The notes: generated by a model from the letters alone, not told the origin. A stretch of DNA of 64,000 nucleotides from Streptococcus infantis (GCF_019929665.1 NZ_JAHZPZ010000001.1:124001-188000); one strand, 5' to 3'; shown: positions 44,417 through 54,463, numbered from the stretch's first letter. A program made the numbers and translations.

Positions 44417-44518
44417 ATGGCAATAGATATTAGTGAAGAACAGTTGGCTATGGAGTCTGCTGACTTATTAAAAATTCTTTTAAAAGATCGAACGACAAAG
44501 AAAAATATTGTTTTATAA
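44417..44518 (+). pseudogene. 33-residue N-terminal fragment of a methyltransferase-like gene
   Basis: MAIDISEEQLAMESADLLKI then LLKDRTTKKNIV and a stop. The DRTTxKNI pattern resembles the N-terminus of adenine-specific DNA methylases of restriction systems. No downstream domain remains. Possibly a scar of a lost restriction-modification locus; identification is tentative. Confidence 0.35.
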
Positions 44519-44546
44519 AGATGTTTAAAAACTATGGTGATTAAAA

Positions 44547-45221
44547 ATGAGAAAAATAATTTTTATTGGACAGAGCGGTGATGAAGCCGTCTACTATAAC
44601 ACTAGAACAAAAGAGGCTCTGGTAGCCAAAAAGAGTGCCTTATTAAATACGGAAGGGGCTAGGAAGAGCAATAAGGCTATTATTCCTTTGATGTTGTTTT
44701 TTATTTTCTTAGGTTTGATAGGGGGAATGGTAGCTATACCAGCTTTTTCCGATTTTAGATACAGTAGCTGGATGGTTCCGCCTTATATCGCTGCCCAGTT
44801 CTTTGTTTGCTTTGGCTTTATATGGATGATGGAAGAGGCCTTGTATAAAGAAGTGAAGCAGGTTCAGGGGGCAAGTTCTCAACAGTTTGCGAAAGCTGTT
44901 GATTCAAATCTGTTTTGGGAAAATTTTAGCAAGAAAAAAGCGACGTTTGGGAAAATGTTTATTTTTATCATTGTCATGTTATTAGTTTTTATGACTACCA
45001 TAGTAATATTTGCTGCAGCTATCCCGGGCATTATTGACTCATTCAATAAGCAGGAACCATTTGATATACAAATCTTTTTCTCGCTTTTGGCAGCCCTGTT
45101 TCCTGCCTTGTTGTACCTTTTCTTATTCCAAAACAACCCCATCCGCTGGTTGTTAGCCGTGCGGAAGTATGAGCAGGGGAAAGTGCAATTTGCAGAAGAC
45201 AAGGAGAAGAAATATGAGTGA
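44547..45221 (+). CDS. Four-span membrane protein, T7SS-accessory-like
   Basis: A 224-residue membrane protein. A 40-residue cytoplasmic start (IFIGQSGDEAVYYNTRTKEA) precedes helix pairs at about 45-70, 78-95, 135-160 and 170-195. Its first 45 residues resemble those of the 45438 gene (GQ, then YYN-x-x-TK-x-x-L/V-x-A/M), so the two are distant paralogues. Such proteins with an adjoining DUF4176-like gene are common in streptococcal type VII secretion accessory modules, but no T7SS core gene is in the window. Function unknown. Confidence 0.6.
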   Translation: MRKIIFIGQSGDEAVYYNTRTKEALVAKKSALLNTEGARKSNKAIIPLMLFFIFLGLIGGMVAIPAFSDFRYSSWMVPPYIAAQFFVCFGFIWMMEEALYKEVKQVQGASSQQFAKAVDSNLFWENFSKKKATFGKMFIFIIVMLLVFMTTIVIFAAAIPGIIDSFNKQEPFDIQIFFSLLAALFPALLYLFLFQNNPIRWLLAVRKYEQGKVQFAEDKEKKYE

Positions 45222-45378
45222 GACACTATTACCATTGGGAACAGCGGTTAAACTAAAAGATCAAACAGAACTAATCATAGCAACACTGTCTTTAGCTATG
45301 AGTTTTACCTTGGTATCGGATTATTCTCCTTTAAAATGCCAAAAAATTATCAAACAATTAGAAGAGGAGTATACCTAA
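45214..45378 (+). CDS. Short DUF4176-like protein
   Basis: A 54-residue product, MSETLLPLGTAVKLKDQTEL onward, matching the N-terminal strand pair of the DUF4176 family associated with type VII secretion gene clusters. The rest of the domain seems altered: after about residue 24 the sequence no longer fits, so it may be frameshifted. It overlaps the preceding gene by 8 bases with AAGGAG inside it, so translation is coupled. Confidence 0.5.
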   Translation: MSETLLPLGTAVKLKDQTELIIATLSLAMSFTLVSDYSPLKCQKIIKQLEEEYT

Positions 45379-45437
45379 TGTGTCAAAATTTACCATACTA
45401 TCTCAGGTTTAGGGAAAATATTAAGGTGTGTTGTTAG

Positions 45438-46004
45438 ATGATTTTAAAAAAGAAAGATATACTTGTACAATTAGGACAGTATCAGAAAGGCCAAATACTC
45501 TTTTATAATAAAAAGACAAAATCCTTGTTAGCCATGGATGAAAAGGCCTCTTATCGCTCGATGAGCCAATTAACTCTTGCCAATAGTTACGTGATTGGAT
45601 ATGCTATTTTAGCATTTATCAGTGGACTTTTCACCCTACAAAATGTTTTTTTAAAATTGCTTCTATTGTTACTCTGTCAATGCGTCATGAGCTATTACGC
45701 TTACAAACTGCAAAACTTACAAATGAAAGAAGCTACTTTTTACGCTGTTGATATTACTAAATTTGACACTCATGCTTTTACAAAGTGGTTTGCAAAAGCA
45801 AGGCAGTTGATATTCTGGTTGCTCCTAGGCGGAGGACTGTGTTATATCTTGTCTGCAATTGCTTTTTATCTCTGGGGAGATGTTAGAATACTAGCGATTT
45901 TTGCCTGCGCTTCCTTTGTTGAGACTATCATGATTTATAATGGTATGGCAGGAAATGTTTTACTGAAGGTTAACGATTTTTACACGAAAAAGAGAAACAA
46001 CTAA
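45438..46004 (+). CDS. Four-span membrane protein, paralogue of the 44547 product
   Basis: A 188-residue membrane protein with an N-terminal cytoplasmic segment (GQYQKGQILFYNKKTKSLLA) similar to the 44547 product and two pairs of membrane helices (about 48-90 and 122-165). No catalytic motif. Same transcription unit direction as its two neighbours, followed by a terminator. Likely an accessory membrane protein of a polymorphic toxin or T7SS-type locus; that is inference. Confidence 0.6.
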   Translation: MILKKKDILVQLGQYQKGQILFYNKKTKSLLAMDEKASYRSMSQLTLANSYVIGYAILAFISGLFTLQNVFLKLLLLLLCQCVMSYYAYKLQNLQMKEATFYAVDITKFDTHAFTKWFAKARQLIFWLLLGGGLCYILSAIAFYLWGDVRILAIFACASFVETIMIYNGMAGNVLLKVNDFYTKKRNN

Positions 46005-46026
46005 TAGAAAAATAAAATTTAATATA

Positions 46027-46063
46027 AAAAATCCCATCAGAAATATTTCTGGTGGGGTTTTTG
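46027..46063. terminator. Terminator between the membrane genes and guaA
   Basis: ATCCCATCAGAAAT / ATTTCTGGTGGGGT with T- and A-runs on both sides; serves the rightward genes and possibly the opposing strand. Confidence 0.75.
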
Positions 46064-46158
46064 GTGGGGAACCAATCAATTTTGATTTATTTTTAACCTT
46101 TTATAATAACTGAAAATGCTGTTAAATCAACCATTTCACTTCAAATCATGTTTATAAA

Positions 46159-47721
46159 TCATTCCCACTCAACGGTTGCAGGTGGTTTACTTGTAATATC
46201 GTAGACGATGCGGTTAACGTGGTCAACTTCGTTTACGATACGAACAGAGATTTTTTGGAGAACTTCCCAAGGGATCTTAGCGAAGTCAGCTGTCATACCA
46301 TCGATAGAAGTGATAGCTCGGATAGCAATGGTGTAGTCGTAAGTACGGCCATCTCCCATAACACCTACTGAACGAACGCCGGTGTTAACAGTGAAGTATT
46401 GCCAGATATCACGGTCAAGACCAGCTTTGGCGATTTCTTCACGGAGGATAGCGTCTGATTCACGAACTGTTTCAAGTTTTTCTTCAGTGATTTCACCCAT
46501 GACACGGATAGCAAGTCCTGGTCCTGGGAATGGTTGGCGCCACACGATGTGTTCTGGCATGCCAAGCTCAGTACCGAGGGCACGAACTTCGTCCTTGTAG
46601 AGAGTGTTGAGTGGCTCGATCAGTTCAAACTGCATGTCTTCTGGGAGTCCACCAACGTTGTGGTGAGACTTGATGGTTTGAGCAGTATCAGTACCAGACT
46701 CAATCACGTCAGTATAGAGTGTTCCTTGTGCAAGGAATTTCACATCTGTTAGTTTGCTTGCCTCATCGTCAAAGACATAGACAAACTCGTTACCGATAAT
46801 CTTCCGTTTTTGTTCAGGATCAGATACACCAGCCAATTTATCAAGGAAACGTTTGGCAGCGTCTGCCTTAACGATATTGAGACCAAACTTACCACCAAGC
46901 ATATCCATAACTTGATCAGCTTCCCCTTTACGGAGAAGACCGTGGTCTACAAAGATACAGATCAATTGATCGCCGATTGCTTTTTGGAGAAGAACCCCAA
47001 CAACAGAAGAGTCAACACCACCAGAAAGTCCGAGAAGAACACGTTTATCTCCTACTTTTTCACGGATTTGTTTGATTTGCATCTCGATGAAGTTATCCAT
47101 AGTCCAGTCACCTTTGGCACCACAGATATTCAAAGCAAAGTTACGCAAAATATCATAACCGTGAACTGAGTGGCGAACTTCTGGGTGGAATTGGATACCG
47201 TAAATTTTCTTATCAGGGTTTTCAATAGATGCATAAGGACAGTCTGCAGAAGTTCCAGTACGAACAAAGTCAGCAGGAATTTCCGTTACAGCATCACCGT
47301 GGCTCATCAAGACAAGTTGCTCATCTGGAGTACCTGCAAAAAGAGCTGATTCTGTGTGAGTCAATGTTGATTGACCGTATTCTCGGTTACCAGCGTCGCC
47401 GGCAGGAACAACTTTTCCTCCAAGCTTGTGAGTCAATAGCTGCATACCATAACAGATACCCAAAATTGGAATACCAAGTTCAAAAATTTCTGGGTCAATA
47501 TCAAATGATCCTTCTTCGTAAACAGAGTTTGGACCACCTGAAAGTACAATCCCGATAGGATTGATAGCACGGACTTCGTCAGCCGAAATCTTGTGACTTT
47601 TTAGTTCTGAAAAGACACCAATCTCACGGATACGACGTGAGATAAGTTGGTTATACTGGCTCCCATAGTCCAGTACGATGATCTTTTCGACATCTTGCAA
47701 ATCAGTTGAAATGTTGCTCAT
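46159..47721 (-). CDS. guaA: GMP synthase (glutamine-hydrolysing)
   Basis: A 520-residue enzyme converting XMP, ATP and glutamine to GMP, the last step of guanine nucleotide synthesis. Class I glutamine amidotransferase domain (about 10-205) with nucleophile Cys in GICYGMQLL and His/Glu in IQFHPEV. The ATP-pyrophosphatase P-loop [11 protein letters not shown] (about 232-242) and the C-terminal dimerisation domain ending in [11 protein letters not shown] follow. Divergent from the gntR-type gene, as in related streptococci. Confidence 0.99.
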   Translation of the reverse strand: MSNISTDLQDVEKIIVLDYGSQYNQLISRRIREIGVFSELKSHKISADEVRAINPIGIVLSGGPNSVYEEGSFDIDPEIFELGIPILGICYGMQLLTHKLGGKVVPAGDAGNREYGQSTLTHTESALFAGTPDEQLVLMSHGDAVTEIPADFVRTGTSADCPYASIENPDKKIYGIQFHPEVRHSVHGYDILRNFALNICGAKGDWTMDNFIEMQIKQIREKVGDKRVLLGLSGGVDSSVVGVLLQKAIGDQLICIFVDHGLLRKGEADQVMDMLGGKFGLNIVKADAAKRFLDKLAGVSDPEQKRKIIGNEFVYVFDDEASKLTDVKFLAQGTLYTDVIESGTDTAQTIKSHHNVGGLPEDMQFELIEPLNTLYKDEVRALGTELGMPEHIVWRQPFPGPGLAIRVMGEITEEKLETVRESDAILREEIAKAGLDRDIWQYFTVNTGVRSVGVMGDGRTYDYTIAIRAITSIDGMTADFAKIPWEVLQKISVRIVNEVDHVNRIVYDITSKPPATVEWE

Positions 47722-47801
47722 CTTTTCCCTTTCTTAAAAGAAATATCTTCTTGAATATTTTATCATAAAAGGGCTAGAATTACCAACCAAACAAGTGCGG
47801 T

Positions 47802-47831
47802 TTGACTTTTCCCTATGAGATAGGGTACAAT
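47802..47831 (+). promoter_or_regulatory. Promoter of the GntR gene with palindrome in the spacer
   Basis: TTGACT (47802-47807), 18-bp spacer and TACAAT (47826-47831). The spacer contains CCCTA-TGAGA-TAGGG (47811-47825), a perfect 5-bp inverted repeat that could be an autoregulatory operator; that role is inferred. Confidence 0.65.
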
Positions 47832-47861
47832 GGAAAAAATAAAGAAAAGAAGTGATCAAGC

Positions 47862-48560
47862 ATGTTACCAGCTTATATGAAAATCCACGACCAAATCAAG
47901 AAAGACATTGATGAGGGAAGTTGGAAAATTGGGGAAAGACTTCCAAGTGAGCGAGATTTAGCAGAAGAATTTGCCGTTAGCCGCATGACCTTACGTCAAG
48001 CAATCTCTCTTTTGGTTGAAGAAGGGGTTTTGGAACGACGTGTAGGTAGTGGGACCTTTGTTTCAAGTACACGTGTTCAGGAAAGAATGCGTGGAACAAC
48101 TAGTTTTACGGAGATTGTTAAAGCTCAAGGGAAAACTCCGTCTAGTCACTTGATTTCTTATCGTCGAACCATTCCAAATGAGCAAGAAGTGGCTAAACTA
48201 GGTTTACTGCCAACTGACAATATCATTCGTATGGAGCGTGTTCGTTATGCGGATAAGGTTCCTGTTGTCTATGAAGTGGCGTCGATTCCTGAGAAATTTA
48301 TCAAAAATTTCAAAAAAGAAGAAGTAACCAAGCACTTCTTTCAAACCTTGCAAGAGCATGGTTATCGAATTGGTAAATCTCACCAGGCCATATACGCACG
48401 TTTAGCAAAAGAAAAGATAGCTCATTACCTAGAAGTTGAAAAAGGACATGCTATTTTAGGTTTGACTCAGGTTTCTTACTTTGATGACGGAACGGCTTTT
48501 GAGTATGTAAAGAGCCAATACGTCGGAGAACGGTTTGAATTTTATCTAGAAAATAATTAG
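47862..48560 (+). CDS. GntR/HutC-family transcriptional regulator
   Basis: A 232-residue repressor. N-terminal winged helix (about 3-70) with the GntR signature LPSERDLAEEFAVSRMTLRQ and RVGSGTFVSS. C-terminal UTRA ligand-binding domain (about 90-228) containing IRMERVRYADKVPVVYEVAS and the final TAFEYVKSQYVGERFEFY. UTRA domains bind small metabolites such as sugar phosphates; the ligand here is unknown. Divergent to guaA with its own promoter; monocistronic, ended by the hairpin at 48572-48609. Confidence 0.94.
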   Translation: MLPAYMKIHDQIKKDIDEGSWKIGERLPSERDLAEEFAVSRMTLRQAISLLVEEGVLERRVGSGTFVSSTRVQERMRGTTSFTEIVKAQGKTPSSHLISYRRTIPNEQEVAKLGLLPTDNIIRMERVRYADKVPVVYEVASIPEKFIKNFKKEEVTKHFFQTLQEHGYRIGKSHQAIYARLAKEKIAHYLEVEKGHAILGLTQVSYFDDGTAFEYVKSQYVGERFEFYLENN

Positions 48561-48571
48561 TTTATAACATC

Positions 48572-48609
48572 ACTCTTAAAGTAGAAACTCATCTATTTTA
48601 AGAGTTTTT
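48572..48609 (+). terminator. Terminator of the GntR gene
   Basis: ACTCTTAAAGTAGA pairs with TCTATTTTAAGAGT followed by TTTTTA. Confidence 0.8.
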
Positions 48610-48699
48610 ATTTGGTTATGATTAGAAAACACTTTCCTAGTAAGAAAAATAGCAATCATACGAGTATTTTTTAAAGATTCGTGTTATAATAGTTAGGTT

Positions 48700-48791
48700 A
48701 TATGGTCCCGATAAGGTGGTAGGATTGTTTGCAAAGACTCTTCCTACCAGTTCTTTGTAACTCTATAACGAATATTTTTTAAGGGGGGACA
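48700..48791 (+). promoter_or_regulatory. S-MK box (SAM-III) riboswitch of metK
   Basis: The metK leader has the conserved pieces TCCCGATAAGG, a TGGTAGG/CCTACCA stem, CTTTGTAAC and the Shine-Dalgarno AAGGGGGGA (48781-48789), as in SAM-III riboswitches of lactic acid bacteria. On SAM binding the Shine-Dalgarno pairs with the upstream block and metK translation stops. An extended -10 (TGTTATAAT, hexamer 48685-48690) precedes it. Confidence 0.9.
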
Positions 48792-48797
48792 TTTTTT

Positions 48798-49988
48798 ATG
48801 TCAGAACGTAAACTTTTCACGTCTGAATCTGTATCTGAGGGGCATCCAGATAAGATTGCAGACCAAATTTCAGATGCTATCTTGGATGCTATTTTAGAGC
48901 AAGATCCAGAAGCACACGTTGCTGCTGAAACAGCTGTTTATACTGGTTCCGTACATGTTTTCGGTGAAATTTCAACCAATGCTTATGTTGATATTAACCG
49001 AGTGGTTCGTGATACTATTGCAGAAATCGGTTATACCAATACAGAGTACGGTTTTTCTGCGGAGACGGTAGGAGTTCACCCATCCTTGGTAGAACAATCA
49101 CCAGATATCGCTCAAGGGGTTAATGAAGCCTTAGAAGTTCGTGGAAATGCGGATCAAGATCCACTTGACTTGATTGGAGCTGGAGATCAAGGTCTCATGT
49201 TTGGTTTTGCAGTGGATGAAACTGAAGAACTCATGCCATTGCCAATCTCACTCAGCCACAAGTTGGTTCGTCGTTTAGCAGAGCTACGTAAGTCTGGTGA
49301 AATTAGCTACCTTCGTCCAGACGCTAAATCTCAAGTTACTGTTGAGTATGATGAAAATGACCAGCCAGTGCGTGTGGACACTGTCGTTATTTCAACCCAA
49401 CATGATCCAGAAGTCAGCAATGAACAAATCCATGAGGATGTAATCAACAAGGTCATCAAGGAAGTGATTCCAGCTTCGTATCTTGACGATGAGACTAAAT
49501 TCTTCATCAATCCAACTGGTCGTTTCGTTATCGGAGGACCTCAAGGAGACTCAGGTTTGACTGGTCGTAAGATCATCGTGGATACCTATGGTGGTTATTC
49601 ACGTCACGGTGGTGGTGCCTTCTCTGGTAAGGATGCGACTAAGGTTGACCGTTCAGCTTCTTATGCAGCTCGCTACATTGCTAAAAACATTGTTGCTGCA
49701 GGTCTTGCTAAGAAAGCAGAAGTGCAATTGGCTTACGCGATTGGGGTAGCTCAACCTGTATCTGTCCGTATCGATACCTTCGGTACAGGAACAGTAGCTG
49801 AAAGTAAACTTGAAAAAGCAGCGCGTCAAATCTTTGACCTTCGTCCTGCAGGAATTATCCAAATGCTTGACCTCAAACGTCCAATCTACCGTCAAACAGC
49901 GGCTTATGGACATATGGGACGTACAGATATTGATCTTCCATGGGAACGCTTGGATAAAATAGAAGCTTTGAAAGAAGCCGTTAAGTAA
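48798..49988 (+). CDS. metK: S-adenosylmethionine synthetase
   Basis: A 396-residue enzyme making SAM from methionine and ATP. N-terminal motif [17 protein letters not shown] (about 12-28), [12 protein letters not shown] (about 116-127), the P-loop-like GGGAFSGKD (about 271-279) and DLPWERLDK near the end are all present. Start ATG 9 bases after the GGGGGG Shine-Dalgarno that the riboswitch controls. Single gene with its own terminator. Confidence 0.99.
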   Translation: MSERKLFTSESVSEGHPDKIADQISDAILDAILEQDPEAHVAAETAVYTGSVHVFGEISTNAYVDINRVVRDTIAEIGYTNTEYGFSAETVGVHPSLVEQSPDIAQGVNEALEVRGNADQDPLDLIGAGDQGLMFGFAVDETEELMPLPISLSHKLVRRLAELRKSGEISYLRPDAKSQVTVEYDENDQPVRVDTVVISTQHDPEVSNEQIHEDVINKVIKEVIPASYLDDETKFFINPTGRFVIGGPQGDSGLTGRKIIVDTYGGYSRHGGGAFSGKDATKVDRSASYAARYIAKNIVAAGLAKKAEVQLAYAIGVAQPVSVRIDTFGTGTVAESKLEKAARQIFDLRPAGIIQMLDLKRPIYRQTAAYGHMGRTDIDLPWERLDKIEALKEAVK

Positions 49989-49994
49989 ACTAAA

Positions 49995-50026
49995 AAAAAG
50001 ATTGGTCCTTAGACCAATCTTTTTTA
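49995..50026. terminator. metK terminator
   Basis: AGATTGGTC / GACCAATCT stem flanked by A- and T-runs, so it can serve the convergent acetyltransferase gene as well. Confidence 0.85.
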
Positions 50027-50035
50027 TGTTTAAAA

Positions 50036-50668
50036 TTAGTTATCCAGTATTTTTACAAAAGCCCAGTTTCCAATAGATTTTGTTCCGTATTCTAACATCA
50101 TCGAATCTAGTAATTCATACTTGTTTTTTTCATAGAAGCAAACATTTTTTTCAGTACTAGTAATCAAGCCCAAGCGTTTGCAGCCTTTGGATTTAAGATA
50201 AGGTTCAACACCTTCTTGTAGAAAAGCACTCCCGATTCCTTGGTTTTGACTAGAAGCGTTGACTCCCAACATCATCAAATACCAGTCAAAATTTCCTGAT
50301 CTTTTCAAATGCTGTTCGGAACGTTCCACCAAATCAAGATATTTCAAGAGATTGCGCGGAGTAATAAAGCGGAAAAGCTTGACCATACCATTCAGCAAAT
50401 AAGATAGAATGGAAAAATCCTTTTGTTGCAGGAGGGCAACGGCCATGATTTCCCCGTCTCGTTCAGCGACTAGACAGGTCTCTCCTTTGATATAGAGTTT
50501 GGTCAGAAGGCTATCCAATAATTCTAAGAATGCTGGGTAATATTCTGGTTTTTTTAAATCATCTTTGATAAGAGTCATGAAAGGGTAGTCCATAAAGGCA
50601 CCAGCCAACACTTTCCCGATTTTTTGATATTCATCTAGCCTGGCTTCTCTGTATACTATTTCTTTCAT
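50036..50668 (-). CDS. GNAT-family N-acetyltransferase
   Basis: A 210-residue acetyl-CoA-dependent acetyltransferase. The acetyl-CoA-binding loop is recognisable as LGVNASSQNQGIGSAFLQEG (about 127-147), followed by GLITSTEKNVCFYEKNKYEL typical of motif B. The start ATG at 50666-50668 follows AAGGAG; a longer frame adds 17 residues without a binding site. Substrate unknown. Confidence 0.88.
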   Translation of the reverse strand: MKEIVYREARLDEYQKIGKVLAGAFMDYPFMTLIKDDLKKPEYYPAFLELLDSLLTKLYIKGETCLVAERDGEIMAVALLQQKDFSILSYLLNGMVKLFRFITPRNLLKYLDLVERSEQHLKRSGNFDWYLMMLGVNASSQNQGIGSAFLQEGVEPYLKSKGCKRLGLITSTEKNVCFYEKNKYELLDSMMLEYGTKSIGNWAFVKILDN

Positions 50669-50800
50669 ATCAAACTCCTTCATTAAAATCTCTCTATCTA
50701 TTATAACGAAATTTCTCACATTTTTCGATTGAAATGTGAAATTTTCACAAAAAAGCTTTATTCACAATAATTTATTTAAAGATATAAACAAGAAAAGGTA

Positions 50801-50832
50801 TTAAAAAACCCCGCAGTTTTAACTGTAGGGTA
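50801..50832 (-). terminator. Terminator of the DUF1827 gene
   Basis: On the minus strand CCCTACAGTT / AACTGCGGGG (one mismatch) followed by TTTTTTAA. Confidence 0.75.
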
Positions 50833-50840
50833 GATTAATT

Positions 50841-51140
50841 CTATTTTGTAGGGATTGAAATCTCAATCAATTTATCAGAATAGAGGGTTTTAATATTTGC
50901 CTTATCAATAGCCTGTTGATTAATTTTACGACTGAGGAAAAATTCTTTAATTTTTTCCATTTCTTTTTCACGGATTGCCCGATGTTTATTGGAAATGAGG
51001 ATTTCGTAATGAAGTGGAGCCTGAGTAAAAATAACATCTGTATTTCCCGCAGAATAAACCTCTACAAGCGTTGCGTCGGTACTTTCTAGCTGACTTTTAA
51101 CAAGTTGCGAGTGTGAATTTGTAGTATTGATAAGCTTCAT
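50841..51140 (-). CDS. DUF1827-family protein
   Basis: A 99-residue soluble protein beginning MKLINTTNSHSQLVKSQLES, of the DUF1827 family restricted to streptococci and relatives. Function unknown. AGGAGG precedes the ATG. Same strand and close behind the Nudix gene. Confidence 0.75.
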   Translation of the reverse strand: MKLINTTNSHSQLVKSQLESTDATLVEVYSAGNTDVIFTQAPLHYEILISNKHRAIREKEMEKIKEFFLSRKINQQAIDKANIKTLYSDKLIEISIPTK

Positions 51141-51203
51141 AGGGTTTCCTCCTGTATTTCTATGTCTATTATAGCACTTTTTGGGAAATTTGGTAAAGAT
51201 AGT

Positions 51204-51653
51204 TTAAATTTGATGTTGTTTTTTCCAAGCTTCAATCGCCCATTTGTGACTTCCACGTTTTAAGTTAGCAATAGCTTCATCGATTGGGAACCAAGCTAAG
51301 TGATTGAAGTCCTCCAGAGGTTTTTGGATTTCTTGGTAAGAAGTAGCTTCATAGAGATAAGCTGGATTGTAGTAATAGGTGTCACGATGTCTAGAGTAGA
51401 AGTATTCATCAGCTTGCCCGTAGTAGGTGCCGATTTCAGCTGTAAATCCTAATTCTTCAATCAATTCTCGTTTGAGAGCTTCGAGATGGTTTTCGCCTTC
51501 TTCAATTTCGCCCCCTGGTAAGAACCATGCACCATTTGGAGCTTGTACGAGGATAATCTTTTCATGGTTTGCATCAGGTATGACTGCATAAACGCCATAT
51601 CTATTTTTGTAGGTTACTCCCTCTTTTTTTTCTCCAAATGTTGGATTTGCCAT
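51204..51653 (-). CDS. Nudix hydrolase
   Basis: A 149-residue pyrophosphohydrolase. The Nudix box is complete: GGEIEEGENHLEALKREL followed by IEELGF (about 62-84), matching GX5EX7REUXEEXGU. Acts on nucleoside diphosphate derivatives such as oxidised nucleotides; exact substrate unknown. AAGGAGAA precedes the start. Part of a conserved block with clpE in this genus. Confidence 0.92.
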   Translation of the reverse strand: MANPTFGEKKEGVTYKNRYGVYAVIPDANHEKIILVQAPNGAWFLPGGEIEEGENHLEALKRELIEELGFTAEIGTYYGQADEYFYSRHRDTYYYNPAYLYEATSYQEIQKPLEDFNHLAWFPIDEAIANLKRGSHKWAIEAWKKQHQI

Positions 51654-51742
51654 AAAGTTCTCCTTCGTGAGTGCGCTTTCTTTCTATAATAGTAAAGAAT
51701 GCTCTCACTGTCAAGTAAGAACATTCTTTTGTATGTGAGGAA

Positions 51743-53992
51743 CTAGTCGTTTGACTCGACTGTTTCCGTTTTATTTTTGGACTTAATCACGATTTTACCT
51801 TTACTTGTCATGACTGCCTTGAGGTCTTTTTCACTTGGATTTTCAAGGTAGTAGTCTGTAATGGCATCTTCGATATAGTCTTGGATGGTACGACGGAGTG
51901 GACGAGCTCCCATTTTTGGATCGTAACCAAGGTCTACAAGTTTTTCTTTCACCTTATCTGTTACATCTAAATGGATGTTATTACTTGAGAGACGTTTATT
52001 CACATCATCCAACATAAGGTCAACGATTTGTAGGAGATTTTCCTTGCTGAGAGCTTTGAATTCGATAATACCATCAAAGCGGTTCATGAATTCTGGACTA
52101 AAGAAGTTGCCTAATTCTCCAAGGACAGAGTTAGTACGGCCTTCTCTAGCTGCACCAAATCCAACGCTTGCTTCAGCCTTACCTGTACCTGCATTTGAGG
52201 TCATGATAATGATGGCATCCTTAAAGCTAACAGTGCGTCCTTGACCGTCCGTTAAACGGCCATCATCCAATACTTGAAGGAACATATGCATAACATCTGG
52301 ATGGGCTTTTTCAACCTCGTCAAGGAGGATAAGTGAGTAGGGGTTGCGACGCACTTTCTCAGTCAACTGACCTGCTTCATCATAACCTACGTATCCTGGA
52401 GGGGCACCGACGAGTTTGGCAACGCTATGTTTTTCCATGTATTCGCTCATATCAAAGCGAATCATGCTATCAGCAGAACCAAAAAGCTCAATAGCTAGTT
52501 GTTTAGAAAGTTCTGTCTTACCGACACCAGTAGGACCAACAAAGAGGAAGCTGCCAATTGGACGGTTTGGAGTTCCAAGCCCAACACGGTTACGGCGGAT
52601 AGCCTTAGCAATCTTATCAACTGCATCATCTTGACCAATGACATGAGCCTTGAGGTCGTCAGCTAGGTTGATGAGTTGAGACTGCTCTTTTTCTTTCAAA
52701 TCACCAACTGGAATATTGGTCTTTTGCTCAATAATGTGTTCAATCGTCTTTTCGCTGATGATTGGAGTATCCTGATCCGTTACTTTTGTTTTTTGCATTT
52801 CCTTATATTTAGCAATCTGGTCACGGAAGTAGGCTGCTTTCTCAAAATCTTCATCTCGAGTTGCTTGAGCCTTGAGATTTTCTGCTTCGATTAAGCGTTG
52901 GTCGATGACCTTTGGATCCACAAAATTCAAAGTTAAGTTCATTTTAGAACCAGCTTCATCTAAAAGGTCAATAGCCTTGTCCGGCAAGAAACGATCTTGG
53001 ATGTAGCGGTTAGAAAGAGTAGCAGCAGCTTCGATAGCAGCATCCGTATAATGAACGTGGTGGTAATCTTCGTATTTCTTTTGGATACCTTTGAGGATAA
53101 TAATAGTCTCTTCCACAGTTGGTTCATCAACTTTAACAGGTTGCATACGGCGCTCAAGGGCGGCGTCTTTTTCGATGATGCGGTATTCATTGAGGGTAGT
53201 AGCACCAACTAGTTGAAGTTCACCACGAGAAAGGGCAGGTTTCAGGATATTGCCTGCATCCATATTGCCATCTCCGGCAGAACCTGCACCGACAATCTCG
53301 TGAATTTCATCGATAAAGAGGATGACATCTTTACGCTCACGAATTTCTTCCATGAGTTTCTGCATGCGCTCTTCAAACTGGCCACGAATTCCTGTACCTT
53401 GGACAAGGCTAACAACGTCTAAACGGATGACTTCTTTCCCTTGAAGTTTGTGGGGAACATCACCATCTACAATTTTTTGAGCGAGGCCTTCGACAACGGC
53501 AGTTTTTCCGACACCAGGCTCTCCGATAAGGACAGGATTGTTTTTGGTTCTACGGTTGAGAATTTCAATAACACGAATGATTTCTTCGTCACGGCCAATA
53601 ACAGGATCGACATTTCCACGGCGGGCAATCTCAGTTATGTTGATGCCGTACTCATCCAAGAGTCCTTTTTCTTGACTAGGAGGAGGTGTTTGAGCTGGCC
53701 CGCGATTTTGGGAACCAAAACCACCATTGCCACCATATCCACCACCTGACTGGGTTGGAGGAACATTATTATTTGAAGAAGGTCTAAAGTTATTCAGATC
53801 GTTAAAAAAGTCTCCAAATGGATCAAAATCACGATTGTTTAAATCTGTAATGCCTTTGAATAAGCTATTGTTAGGATCTGTTTTGATAATTTTGTAGCAA
53901 TTTTGGCAAAGGTCAATTTGCTTTTGTTGTCCATTAAGATTGGTGTAAAGATGGATCGTTGAGTCATTGATTTTACAATTTTGACAGAGCAT
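51743..53992 (-). CDS. clpE: Clp protease ATP-binding subunit ClpE
   Basis: A 749-residue Hsp100 unfoldase that feeds ClpP. N-terminal zinc finger with CxxC pairs (MLCQNCKI and LCQNCYK) is unique to ClpE. A Gly/Asn-rich linker is followed by AAA domain 1 (Walker A GEPGVGKT), a UVR-type coiled coil ([20 protein letters not shown]) and AAA domain 2 (GPTGVGKT, sensor region [13 protein letters not shown]). Length is typical. A CtsR box lies directly upstream, so it is heat- and stress-inducible. Confidence 0.98.
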   Translation of the reverse strand: MLCQNCKINDSTIHLYTNLNGQQKQIDLCQNCYKIIKTDPNNSLFKGITDLNNRDFDPFGDFFNDLNNFRPSSNNNVPPTQSGGGYGGNGGFGSQNRGPAQTPPPSQEKGLLDEYGINITEIARRGNVDPVIGRDEEIIRVIEILNRRTKNNPVLIGEPGVGKTAVVEGLAQKIVDGDVPHKLQGKEVIRLDVVSLVQGTGIRGQFEERMQKLMEEIRERKDVILFIDEIHEIVGAGSAGDGNMDAGNILKPALSRGELQLVGATTLNEYRIIEKDAALERRMQPVKVDEPTVEETIIILKGIQKKYEDYHHVHYTDAAIEAAATLSNRYIQDRFLPDKAIDLLDEAGSKMNLTLNFVDPKVIDQRLIEAENLKAQATRDEDFEKAAYFRDQIAKYKEMQKTKVTDQDTPIISEKTIEHIIEQKTNIPVGDLKEKEQSQLINLADDLKAHVIGQDDAVDKIAKAIRRNRVGLGTPNRPIGSFLFVGPTGVGKTELSKQLAIELFGSADSMIRFDMSEYMEKHSVAKLVGAPPGYVGYDEAGQLTEKVRRNPYSLILLDEVEKAHPDVMHMFLQVLDDGRLTDGQGRTVSFKDAIIIMTSNAGTGKAEASVGFGAAREGRTNSVLGELGNFFSPEFMNRFDGIIEFKALSKENLLQIVDLMLDDVNKRLSSNNIHLDVTDKVKEKLVDLGYDPKMGARPLRRTIQDYIEDAITDYYLENPSEKDLKAVMTSKGKIVIKSKNKTETVESND

Positions 53993-54033
53993 ACCACTAC
54001 CTCGTTTCTTTCTTGGCTTTGACTAAAACAGAA

Positions 54034-54052
54034 AGGTCAAAAATAGTCAAAG
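54034..54052 (-). promoter_or_regulatory. CtsR operator of clpE
   Basis: AGGTCAAAAATAGTCAAAG matches the CtsR heptad direct repeat (RGTCAAA-N3-RGTCAAA), 42 bp before the clpE start, overlapping the expected promoter. Confidence 0.88.
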
Positions 54053-54157
54053 TTCTTTAGTCTCATTATATCATGATTGAAGGGGAAAGCAAGTAAAAAG
54101 ATTGAGTCTTAGAACTCATGATAAAAGAGTTTTGTAGATGAAATATAGGGATAAAAA

Positions 54158-54192
54158 GAAAAATCCCATTTGTCAGACAAAAAGGATTTTCA
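54158..54192 (-). terminator. Terminator of the DUF1797 gene
   Basis: On the minus strand AAAATCC..TTTGTC pairs with GACAAA..GGGATTTT and a T-rich tail. Confidence 0.65.
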
Positions 54193-54232
54193 TTGGTCAA
54201 AACAGGAGACTTCTCCGGCATTTATTCAACAA

Positions 54233-54463
54233 TTAGTATAAAAGTTCGTAGATTTCCATCGCAATGAGGTCGATGCTATCAAATGTATATGTTTCACGAG
54301 CTTCAACGTCACGAAGTGTAAAGAGTGGTCCGTTTTCTTCGTCGTGGTTAAAAGCAACCTCTGCGACAACAACTCCTTCGCGCTCAAAGTTACGTTTCAA
54401 GTTACCACCATCTTTAGTCATTGCTTCTAAGCGATTGATGATTCTAACCAAATGTGATTCCAT
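54233..54463 (-). CDS. DUF1797 (YkuJ-like) protein
   Basis: A 76-residue cytoplasmic protein beginning MESHLVRIINRLEAMTKDGG, with the acidic C-terminal segment SIDLIAMEIYELLY, of the YkuJ/DUF1797 family conserved in Firmicutes. Role unknown. GGAGG (in AATGGAGGAGAATC) precedes the ATG. Confidence 0.85.
   Translation of the reverse strand: MESHLVRIINRLEAMTKDGGNLKRNFEREGVVVAEVAFNHDEENGPLFTLRDVEARETYTFDSIDLIAMEIYELLY

Noticed and set aside
47229..47558. 109-codon frame on the plus strand inside guaA
   Set aside because: Antisense to the highly conserved guaA glutaminase domain; no RBS or promoter. A shadow of guaA codon bias.
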